Shown here piece by piece: positions 51,292 to 60,900 of a stretch of DNA of 64,000 bases; position 1 is the stretch's first letter; the number at the start of each line of letters is the position of its first letter. Both the position numbers and the translations under genes were made by a program. Where the stretch lies: the NCBI GenBank assembly GCA_028288365.1, contig JAQBNU010000017.1:1-64000 (forward strand), read 5' to 3'. The notes beneath the pieces were generated by a model that saw only the letters and a list, made by a program, of their open reading frames with translations, did no database searches and was not told the DNA's origin. Source of the stretch: Chitinophagaceae bacterium. Lineage in GTDB: Bacteria > Bacteroidota > Bacteroidia > Cytophagales > Cytophagaceae.

Positions 51292-54200
51292 ATGAGTTCT
51301 TACAGATTAAGCATGCTGCGCAAGGTATCCTTGTTTATTGCCACGATCCTATTGATGGAGGCTTTATTCCCTGTCACGGCCTATGCACTGACGGCTGGAC
51401 CAGGTTCACCGGAATTTTCCACTTTCACTCCGGTGGCCACGTCTGACATGGTCAATGTGTTTACCGGTGATTTGAATTACAATCTTCCCGTGGTAGAAAT
51501 ACCGGGTTCGGATGGAGGTGGGTATGCCCTGTCTCTTTCTTACAACAGTGGTGTATCTTCAGAAGAAGAAGCCAGTTGGGTGGGATTCGGATGGAACCTT
51601 AACCCTGGATCCATCAATAGAAATCTCAGAGGTTTTCCGGATGATTATAAAGGATCACGGGTTGATTTTTTCAATAAGACACGCCCCAATTATTCCATCA
51701 CTGCCAACCAGCAAATAGGCATTGAAGTATTCGGACAAGACCAGGCCAACATCGGGCTCAGTGCAACGGTGGTGACCAGAGTCAATAACAATCAGGGATA
51801 TTACATTTCCAAAGGCTTTGGATTCAATGTACTGGGTTTAGGGTTAAACATGAGTACAGATCCCAATGGAACCACCTTCTCCTACGACATCAATGCGGCC
51901 AAGCTTCTTAAAACTTTGTCGGGAAAAAATAAAAAGAGCGCCGATAACGATAAAAAAACCAAAGGCGACAAGGACAACAACAAGACCAGCAAAGAAGAAT
52001 GGAAAAAACAATCCGGTGCGAAAGTCAATAGCCAGTTGAGTACACAGAATGCCATTGCCGGTTATGCCAACAGTTTGGGCAGCAGCTACGGTTTGTTTAC
52101 CTATTCGGAAGCCGTACGTGGTGCCGCCTTGACAGAGTATGCGGGCTTTGCCTTTAACAACGCGGGAATATCCACTACAATCAATGTGTATGTTCCTATT
52201 GGGATTCATACGGTCACCAACAATTCCAGTTTTAATTTGCAGTATAACAAATACCGCAGTGAAAAAACAGCATCCGGTTACATGTACAATACCAATACCG
52301 ATGATCACCGCGATTACTACGTAGAAAAAGACATTGCTTTTTCTCCCCGTACTTATTTCATGGGTGTTCCGTTTAACAACTCGGATGTTTTCAATGTATC
52401 GGGAGAAGGCGTGGGCGGAGGCTTTAAATACTTCCCCAATAATATCGGAAGCTTTACTCCGGCTCCGGTAGAAAGTAAAACCAGTATTTACCAGGTGGGT
52501 GTTGAATTCATGATCAGTGATAACGTGGGTGTGGGTGTAGAGTTCGGGGTAGGGATAGAACGCAATACGGTTAGTGAATGGCTGGGCGTCGGCAGTAACT
52601 TTGGTCCGGATGGTGGGTTCTTTCGTTTCAATAATGACATGGGTGGAGAAGCTACGTATAGCACGACCGGCATCGATGCAGCGGCCATGGACTGGAGCAA
52701 AGCGACTCCTCCGGGATCGAAGGTGGTCGTGGCTTCCGCAAACAGCTATGTTTTGCAATCGGATAGAGAAGGACGATCTTCTTATGTAGACTACCATACC
52801 TATGGCAATGTACACGGTGGATTCACCAATGATTTCGACAGTACAAGCGGTTACTCCAATGATGCGGTAGCACAAAAGGCGATCTTTAACCAGGATGGAA
52901 TGCGCTACGTGTACGGCAAACCGGTATATACAAGAAATGAAACCAACCTGCAGGTAGATACAAAATTCGATGATGCGGCTTTACTCGCGGTGAAAAACCG
53001 TTACCTGGCCTTCCGAAAACTTCCGTTGGAAAAAAATGGAGTGGACTATAATGTAACGGACGATAACCTGAAGCGCACGGATTTCACTACGCTCACAGGA
53101 GAAATAAAAAAGCAACCGTATGCGAGTTCGTACTTGCTCACTGCCCTGACCACCAGTGATTACGTAGATGTCAACAAAAACGGTTTGGACAATGCAGACT
53201 TTGGCGGATGGACGAAGTTTTCTTACAGACAGGCTTATGGAGGCAAAGCAGCGGGTGCGCCCTGGTACCGTTACCGAACACCGTATACCGGATTGTTGTA
53301 CCAACAAAACCAGATTTCCGATGTATGGGATGATGTGGGTTCTGTGGTGACAGGTGAAAAAGAATTGGATTACCTGAACACCATCGAAACCAAAACACAC
53401 ATCGCGTATTTTGTGACCAACAAAACAACTGGCGCCAATGCCTGGACCACAGGCAGCGGAAAACGCAGACTGGACGGGCTATCCGCGGCGGATGTAACGA
53501 ATCAGGATCTGGCAGCGGTCAATGAAGGAGCCAAAGGAAACCATGAACCGGAGTATTTGGAAAAGATAGTCCTGTTTGCCAAAGACCGACCAGATAAACC
53601 GATTAAAGTCGTTCGCTTTGATTACGATTACAGTTTGGTGCAGAATGTTCCGAACAACTACAACGGAGATTTTCCTGCACCTCGTAATGACGGTAACAAT
53701 CTATACAATACAAGCAGCGATCCTGCGCATCCTTCTGGCAGCGGTAAGCTTACGCTGAAGCGCGTGTGGTTTGAATACGAAGGAACGATACCGAGTAAAG
53801 TAAGTCCGTATGAATTCAGTTATGCGTATGCTACCTCCGGGCATTTTGCTGGTGAAGTCAATGCCTTGTACAGCGATATTGTAAGCTTCGGTAATAATCC
53901 CAATTATTCGGATGCGGCGCAAAACCCCGACTATACTCCTTACCTTTTAGATCAATGGGGTTGCGTACAACCTTATGGTGAGGAACGGGATAACGATAAT
54001 GTCCGTACGCATTACCAGGGGTTGCTTCCCATTACGACGAAAGGCAGCAGTGGCTGGCGATCGAAGATCACCCCGAACCTCGCCTACGATCCGGCCGCCT
54101 GGAACCTCAAGTCCATCAAGCTTCCCAGCGGTGGAGAGATCCATATACAATACGAAGAAAAAGATTACCAATACGTGCAGGACAGACCTGTGATGGCACA

Positions 54201-57150
54201 GGCCAGTTTGATTCCGGGGGAGTACCACGAAGACGACAGTTATACAGATACTCCGCTCAACTACGAAACACATTCCGTGACCAATCCTTATTACGTGGTC
54301 AATGCCGGAGACCTGGGCGTTGATCCTTCATCTTCCACACAAGTAGACAGTCTCATCCATATCATCAATACTTATTTCCGGACGAACAGCGACGGTACGA
54401 CCGTCGCGGAGGAAAAAATAAATTTCAAATTTCTATATGCGTTGACCGGTTCGACGCCGAGCCTGGATGATTGTACGTCCGAGTACATCAGCGGTTATGC
54501 CAACCTGGTCAAAGCAGAAAAGTATACCCTTTCAGGAGGGGGGTATGGGGTGAAGCTGACACTCGGTTCGGAAACCTCTGCTGCCGGTGCTTACGCGAGT
54601 ATTCCCAGACAAGCCTGTGTAAAATATGTCATCACGCAAAGGGAGAAGAAATTGCAGGGCACGCAATGTCAAAGTGATCCGGAAGCGGGTATGGAAGATG
54701 AAATGAAAAAATTTGCGAACCAATACCAAAACACCGCGGGCTTTTCCTTGCAGCAGGCCATAGACCAGGTCAAGCTTGGTTTCAGTACAAAGATTCACCC
54801 TTACGCACCTATGGTGGATATGCTTTCCGCTCAGCGTGAACTTTACGAGGCCGACGGTTACAACATGCAGAGCATTTGCGCACATGTGAAAGAAGAGAAC
54901 TCCTTTATCAAACTGCCGATGTATGGCGTGAAGAAAGGCGGAGGCATTCGGGTGAAACGTTTGCTGATGTACGATCCCGGCATAGAGAGCGGCGATGCGG
55001 CCTTGTATGGTTCGGAATATGCTTATGTATTGGAAAACGGCACCAGCAGCGGCGTAGCGACCAATGAACCTTCTGCCGGAAGAGAAGAAAATCCTTTGGT
55101 AGTGTTCTTGCCCAAAAGAGGGCAAAGCTGGTTCAGCCGCATCACGGCAGGAGAAGACAAAGAGCAATCGGAAGGTCCGATTGGAGAGTCCCTGCTGCCT
55201 TCCCCGTCTATCGGGCATTCCAGAGTGGTGGTGCAAAATATTCACCGGGGACTTTCCGGTACCGGTTTTACCATCCATCAGTATTTTACGGTAAAGGATT
55301 ATCCATTTGACGGCTATTACGGTCAGGACAACATCAACGCCTCCGGTGTCTCTTCTACCAACTTGGGCGATACACAAACCAAGGATCATTTATCACTGCC
55401 TGCCGGTTTGTTTAATTTTACCCTGACGCGTTTCTGGTCCACCCAAGGATTTCGCTTTATCATCAACAGCATGCACGGGCAGTTGAAAAATATTTCTACG
55501 TACGGAGGCACCTATACTCCTGCTGATCCGAGTACGTCTTATTTAACTTCGGCGAAAGAATACACTTATTTTGAACCGGGTGAAGAAGTGCAGATGATGC
55601 GTGCGCACAGCGATGGCACCGTGACATTTGAAAACGGTCATCCGGGCAAGGAAATGGAAATGGCACAAGAGTCAAGAAACGTTTCCGATGTCACGTTTGA
55701 TTTTAAACTCGGTATAGACGTCAGCATCACGATCTCCTGGGTACCTCCCATCTTTGTGACCGTTTCTCCTTCGTTCAACCTGAACGATGAACTCATCAAG
55801 ACGCATTGCACGTCGAAAATCATCCGCTACCCGGCTATCGTGAAAAGCGTGAAGAGTTACCAGGACGGCATCTACAGCCTGAGTGAAAACTTATCGTTTG
55901 ATGAACTGACCGGGCAACCGGCCGTGGTGAGAACCTATGACAGTTATAATAATATCCAGTTGGGTAGTGGAGGAACAATACTGGATGGTTCGGTGTACAA
56001 TTTCAATCTTCCCGCGGCTTATAAATACCCGTCGATGGGGCAAAAGGCGGAGTCGCCTGACCATACGAACCAGCTTGCCGCGCATACGGCCACGTTTGTT
56101 TCCTATAGCACGGCAGGAGATCCAAGAAGTAGCGGATGGCTGAATGCACCGAAGAACGTGATCAGCGCGAGTATACAAACCTTTGCCAACGGATGGAGTG
56201 GTTCCTGGACCGATCCTTACATCACCGCAGATTTCTCCGGTGTATCCACAGCGCAGACGGACCTGGAAAAAGTATGGAGACCATACAGCGCCTATGTTTA
56301 CAAAGCCGATGTAGCGTCTGCCAATCATGCACGCAAGGTCTATACCGGCGGGTATTTTGACATTGACAAGCCGTTTAACTGGAGCAGTGAAAGCAGCAAT
56401 ACGATTGCTGCCCGTACCGGCTGGCTGAAGTCCTCAAGCATTACCCGCTACTCGCCGCATGGGCTGGCGCTGGAAGAAGTGAATGCCATCGGTATCCACA
56501 GTGCCAATAAATTTGGTTACAACCAGCGCATGGTGATCATGTCAGGACAGAACGCACGCTATGGAAATATTTATTTCAATGACTATGAGACCAGCGACAG
56601 CTCCACCAGCTCGGCCGCTCACTCCGGTGCGAAATCAAGTTTGCTGACCACGTCAAGTACTACAGGTTTTGCGGGTCACATTGCCGGAGGTGCAACGGGA
56701 GTAGAAGTGACTTCTGAATTGAACAAGGGAGGCTTACTGAAATTGTGGGTAAAGCAACTAACTCCATCAGCGCTTAATCCCGTGGTACTTTCCGCTCAGA
56801 TCAGTTCGGCCAACTATCCGATGCATAAGGTGGCTTCTACAGGACAATGGACACTTTACGAAGTGCGACTTCCAAAAACAGCTTTTGCAAGCAGCGGTCA
56901 AATCGGTTTGAATTATAACCAAAGTATTTATGTAGACGATGTACGCTTTCAGCCCTTCGAAGCACAAGCCACTTGTTATGTATACGACATAGAGACGCTC
57001 AGACCGATCGTGGTATTTGATGATCAGCATTTCGGTCTATACTATCAGTACAACAGCGAAGGTAAGCTGGTTAGAAAATTAGTCGAGACGGAAGAAGGTC
57101 TTAAAACGATTCAGGAAACGCAGTACAATACGCCGAGAGTATCGAGGTAG
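51292..57150 (+). CDS. Giant secreted RHS/SpvB-like protein
   Basis: A 1952-residue protein with a signal peptide (about 1-32, FPVTAYA). The N-terminus TAGPGSPEFSTFTPVATSDM, FTGDLNYNLPVVEIPGSDGG and GVSSEEEASWVGFGWNLNPG, then SINRNLRGFPDD, is the hallmark of a Bacteroidota family of huge surface proteins related to SpvB/RHS beta-cage shells. A Lys/Asp-rich insert (about 205-245) breaks the early barrel. The C-terminus ends in an RHS-like YNSEGKLVRKLVETEEGLKT segment without a toxin or sorting domain. I see no classic RHS core. It is the second gene of the operon after the lipoprotein. Confidence 0.85.
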   Translation: MSSYRLSMLRKVSLFIATILLMEALFPVTAYALTAGPGSPEFSTFTPVATSDMVNVFTGDLNYNLPVVEIPGSDGGGYALSLSYNSGVSSEEEASWVGFGWNLNPGSINRNLRGFPDDYKGSRVDFFNKTRPNYSITANQQIGIEVFGQDQANIGLSATVVTRVNNNQGYYISKGFGFNVLGLGLNMSTDPNGTTFSYDINAAKLLKTLSGKNKKSADNDKKTKGDKDNNKTSKEEWKKQSGAKVNSQLSTQNAIAGYANSLGSSYGLFTYSEAVRGAALTEYAGFAFNNAGISTTINVYVPIGIHTVTNNSSFNLQYNKYRSEKTASGYMYNTNTDDHRDYYVEKDIAFSPRTYFMGVPFNNSDVFNVSGEGVGGGFKYFPNNIGSFTPAPVESKTSIYQVGVEFMISDNVGVGVEFGVGIERNTVSEWLGVGSNFGPDGGFFRFNNDMGGEATYSTTGIDAAAMDWSKATPPGSKVVVASANSYVLQSDREGRSSYVDYHTYGNVHGGFTNDFDSTSGYSNDAVAQKAIFNQDGMRYVYGKPVYTRNETNLQVDTKFDDAALLAVKNRYLAFRKLPLEKNGVDYNVTDDNLKRTDFTTLTGEIKKQPYASSYLLTALTTSDYVDVNKNGLDNADFGGWTKFSYRQAYGGKAAGAPWYRYRTPYTGLLYQQNQISDVWDDVGSVVTGEKELDYLNTIETKTHIAYFVTNKTTGANAWTTGSGKRRLDGLSAADVTNQDLAAVNEGAKGNHEPEYLEKIVLFAKDRPDKPIKVVRFDYDYSLVQNVPNNYNGDFPAPRNDGNNLYNTSSDPAHPSGSGKLTLKRVWFEYEGTIPSKVSPYEFSYAYATSGHFAGEVNALYSDIVSFGNNPNYSDAAQNPDYTPYLLDQWGCVQPYGEERDNDNVRTHYQGLLPITTKGSSGWRSKITPNLAYDPAAWNLKSIKLPSGGEIHIQYEEKDYQYVQDRPVMAQASLIPGEYHEDDSYTDTPLNYETHSVTNPYYVVNAGDLGVDPSSSTQVDSLIHIINTYFRTNSDGTTVAEEKINFKFLYALTGSTPSLDDCTSEYISGYANLVKAEKYTLSGGGYGVKLTLGSETSAAGAYASIPRQACVKYVITQREKKLQGTQCQSDPEAGMEDEMKKFANQYQNTAGFSLQQAIDQVKLGFSTKIHPYAPMVDMLSAQRELYEADGYNMQSICAHVKEENSFIKLPMYGVKKGGGIRVKRLLMYDPGIESGDAALYGSEYAYVLENGTSSGVATNEPSAGREENPLVVFLPKRGQSWFSRITAGEDKEQSEGPIGESLLPSPSIGHSRVVVQNIHRGLSGTGFTIHQYFTVKDYPFDGYYGQDNINASGVSSTNLGDTQTKDHLSLPAGLFNFTLTRFWSTQGFRFIINSMHGQLKNISTYGGTYTPADPSTSYLTSAKEYTYFEPGEEVQMMRAHSDGTVTFENGHPGKEMEMAQESRNVSDVTFDFKLGIDVSITISWVPPIFVTVSPSFNLNDELIKTHCTSKIIRYPAIVKSVKSYQDGIYSLSENLSFDELTGQPAVVRTYDSYNNIQLGSGGTILDGSVYNFNLPAAYKYPSMGQKAESPDHTNQLAAHTATFVSYSTAGDPRSSGWLNAPKNVISASIQTFANGWSGSWTDPYITADFSGVSTAQTDLEKVWRPYSAYVYKADVASANHARKVYTGGYFDIDKPFNWSSESSNTIAARTGWLKSSSITRYSPHGLALEEVNAIGIHSANKFGYNQRMVIMSGQNARYGNIYFNDYETSDSSTSSAAHSGAKSSLLTTSSTTGFAGHIAGGATGVEVTSELNKGGLLKLWVKQLTPSALNPVVLSAQISSANYPMHKVASTGQWTLYEVRLPKTAFASSGQIGLNYNQSIYVDDVRFQPFEAQATCYVYDIETLRPIVVFDDQHFGLYYQYNSEGKLVRKLVETEEGLKTIQETQYNTPRVSR

Positions 57151-57206
57151 TAACAGGCGGAGAAGATTTAGTAAACTGTATCAAATAAAGAATAAAAAAT
57201 AAAGCC

Positions 57207-57947
57207 ATGAAATTGTTGAAGCAAACAAGCATCTCGTTTTTACTGCTGTCGGTGCTGACGATAGCAACAGCTAGTAAACCTACAGATGAAGAACCTTGCG
57301 TTCAGGAGCTGAGAGCATGCCTGACTAAAATGGCTCAACAATCATCGCCTAAAGGGAACCAGGCTTATTATATGCACATGGGCATTATCAAAAAAATGGC
57401 TCCAGGTTCAGAAACACCGGATACAGATGCGGATGTAAAGCTCATCATCAGTGCCCACCAGATGCATTATGAAACGCAATTGCTGAGTGTATACAAAGAC
57501 GATCAAGATGCCTTGACCATTGTGCATCCTTCCAAACAAATCATTCGATCTAAGGGAAGCAAGATTCCTTATAATGATCAGGCGCTGACCGGTGTGAGTA
57601 AATTGCAACTGGACATGCTTTCCAAATGTACAGCGACCGGATGTAAACTGTTGGACAAGGACGGTGTGAAACTGAAACAAGTGATTTTATTTCCGAATGA
57701 ATCACTGAAGAAAAGTGCTCAGGTAAAAACAATGACCTTCACCTATGACCCGAAGGCACAAGATCTGAAAACCATTGAAACACGCTACCTGCCGGGCCAG
57801 CCGATGATCAATGAAAAAGTCAGTATTTATAATACAGATTTTAATTACAAAGAAGCATTACCTGCCAGTGTGTTGAATAAAGTATACAACTCATCGGGAA
57901 AATTACTTTCGAAATACAAAGGCTATAAGGTAGTGGATCAAAGATAA
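57207..57947 (+). CDS. Uncharacterised secreted protein of the giant-protein operon
   Basis: A 246-residue protein with a signal peptide (about 1-22, LTIATA). The mature part has an early CVQELRACLTKMAQ pair of Cys and a second pair, SKCTATGCKLLDKDG, and is otherwise mixed alpha/beta. No domain was recognised. It stands between the two giant genes (56 bases after the first and 52 bases before the second), in the same direction. A chaperone-like or adaptor role for the giants is possible but unsupported. Confidence 0.72.
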   Translation: MKLLKQTSISFLLLSVLTIATASKPTDEEPCVQELRACLTKMAQQSSPKGNQAYYMHMGIIKKMAPGSETPDTDADVKLIISAHQMHYETQLLSVYKDDQDALTIVHPSKQIIRSKGSKIPYNDQALTGVSKLQLDMLSKCTATGCKLLDKDGVKLKQVILFPNESLKKSAQVKTMTFTYDPKAQDLKTIETRYLPGQPMINEKVSIYNTDFNYKEALPASVLNKVYNSSGKLLSKYKGYKVVDQR

Positions 57948-57999
57948 AAAAGTGATTACCGACAACTGTGCACTCTTATAAATCTTAACAATAAAAAAT

Positions 58000-60900
58000 A
58001 TGTTTCTATCAATTAGATTTTTGCTGATGCTATTATGCTCAGTGCTGATGGTACAATCGCTTCGGGCGCAACAAAATCCTTGTGACCAAAGTTTGTCTGA
58101 GCAATTGTCGGGTGTTATCGTCGGTGTGAACCGTACGGTGGGATTGCCGATTGCTTTCACGTTGAATAAAAAAGTAAACGGTGCTACCGTCAAAGTGAGT
58201 GCCGACGTAGGAGAGGATTATATCTTTGGTCGTTCCTGGGATTATCCTTTTTCTGCCGTCATCAGTTTTCAACTGGATGCGCTAGATGCCAGCAGTACTG
58301 TTGTACCCGGTGTGTTCAATAATAGTACTTACACCATTACCCTGGACAACGATCATCCGGAAGCTTCCTTTGTCAAAGACTTTAGTTCACTGGTTGGAAC
58401 AGGTGGAACATTCAGCTTTTCTAAATTCAAAGTCACCTTGACTGCGGTCTCTGTCACGACATCGGGTTCTACTCCTTCTTCTGTGCTGAGTCAGATCAGC
58501 AGTAACCTGCGTGTATTTCTGGGTTACGATTTGAAATATGGTTTTAACCTGACAGGTGCAACGGCACCCAGTGCTTCCATGAGTTCACAAAATATAACGG
58601 GTACGCGTGAAGTTACCTTCTCCTGGAATGCCGGTACGCAGGAATTTTGCAATTACCAATTACAACTGCTCCGCTTGTACAACAATGATATCAGTACGTC
58701 TTTAAATGAACAAACTATCACCGCTAAAGTAGACTGGTCAGGCGCTTTGACCGTGCAAACAGAAAGTGCTGCAACTGCCCTGAAATTAACGGTAGCAGAA
58801 GGGCAGGGGTATTATGTATGGAGGGTAAGACCGATTGGTACTTATTATCCCGGAGGTATTGCCAATCCTTTAAACCTCAGTGAAAGTCTATGGAGTACGG
58901 CTCCAGCTGACGGAGCAACGTTGAATCTTCCCGGTGGTCTGGGTTCGAATCCTACCTTGTTCTTTTTAAATGATCCGGACGATAACATCAACCGCATTTA
59001 CAGCAGAACATTTACAGAAGGCAATAAAGTGTCTGAGACCAGTACCTATGCCAACAGTCTCATGCAGGTAAAGCAAACGCAAAGTTATTTGCCTTCTGTC
59101 GATACGACTTTAGTGGTACAGCATGTATTGGATCTAAGCGGTAGACCGGCCTTAACCACCATGCCTGCACCGCAGGATTCCAGCATGTTCCAGGGCTATA
59201 AAAGCAAATTCATGCAGACGGAAACCTCGGTGCTTTACAGAGATACCAGTTACGATTCGGATGCCAATTACAACAATCCCTTAAGAGCCAAACAAACCAC
59301 GGGAGCTTACCAATATTATTCTTCGGGCAACACCAACAATCCAAACATTGCCGATGCACAAGGTTATCCGTATCAACGGACGCAGTATTACAACGACGGC
59401 ACGGACCGCGTCAAACAACAGTCTGGTGTAGGCAAACAACAAATGATTGGTACCGGCAGCAGTGCCGACAGCAAAGGAGAAGGCAAGACTGTGCGCACGT
59501 ATTATGGCACGGCTTCCGAAGCAGAGTTGATCCAGTTGTTTGGAGACGAAGCTCCGTCCAGTGAAAATGTATTCAAGACGATCAACGTAGATCAGAACAA
59601 TACAGCCACCATCACCTTGACCAATAAAGAAGGAAAGGTCATCGCCACGGCTTTGTCTTTCCAGGATGTAGACAACAGTGGCGTGTTTGCTTCCATTGAT
59701 GGGGAAGGAGAAAGAACCACGTTGACCACCGTGAGCGATTCCATTACCGTCAATACCCGCACGGCCAATGGCTTCGTGAGTTCCAAGCGACTGGCCGTGA
59801 TGCAGACCACCACGATGAATGTGGGTTATCAGATCAGCTGCGATACGCTGAACTTGCCTTGTGCCAATGGAGAAGTGGATTGCGGTTACCATTTGAAAAT
59901 ACAATTGTTCAACCTGGACAGCAATACTACGCATGTGTTGTATGACAACGATTTGAAAAACATCACGTGTTCTTCTGTGACAGGAAAAACAGGAACCTAT
60001 AAGACCGTCACGCTGGATCCCCTCACACTGGCACCCGGCAGCTACATCATTCAGAAAAACCTGACCACTGGAAGCGTATCGGTAGCCATTACGGCTGCAC
60101 AAGATAAGATCGATATTCAGACAGGCCCTATTACAGGTTTGATCAAAGGCTGGCTGGCCGATGTGAAATGTCCGCCGCAGTTGAATGATTTTTTTGTAAA
60201 ACTCAGAACCTTGTCGAACAACATCAAGGCGCATACCATTACAAGCTATGGTTTCCCATCGGACTTCATGACCATTTACAATGCTGATCCTTCGGGATTT
60301 GATTTAACGATTACACCCGATAACGGCGATCCACAACATGCAAGGTTGAAGACTCCTTGTTGCGGTGACTTAAGCGTTCCGATCAACTGGGTGCCGCCGT
60401 TCAACTGTCCGGTGGTGCCGAGACTGGTCGATAAAAACGGCAACGGTAAAATCGATGTACGCGATTACAATCCATACGGCAGTCCCGATTCACTGGATCA
60501 GCCCGAAGAATTTTTCCCGGACTTTGAAGGCTATGCGCGTGTGTTCCTCCGCGAATGTTGGGACAGTACCGAGTTTTATGGTACTTACATGGAAGGCTGG
60601 AAGCCCGGTGAATTCAACCTCATGATCTACCACATGCTGACCGATCAGTACAACTGCAGCAATAATTATCCGGAGAAAGACACTTCGGCCGCCCAACAAC
60701 AATTGAACAAACTGTCGGATCAAACCAATACAATTTACAATTCCTGCGGAGATTCCATCGGTTCCTATACTTCTTCCGGACTCTCTTTTGGCTGCGGAGA
60801 TTCTTTAACGTTGTCCATTTATGATGTGCCCACTAAAGTATCCGCTTGTCCGCAGTATACCTGTGATGCTTTGTTTGCTTGCTGGTCCACGCAACTGGCG

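Noticed and set aside
51844-52875. 343-codon frame on the minus strand inside the 1952-residue gene
   Set aside because: Its sequence is rich in Ile, Arg, His and Val as expected for antisense of a Gly/Ser/Asn-rich gene; no domain, signal or start context; the plus-strand gene is clearly real.
59281-60234. 317-codon minus-strand frame within the 1565-residue gene
   Set aside because: Antisense shadow with no recognisable motif; composition follows the plus-strand codons.
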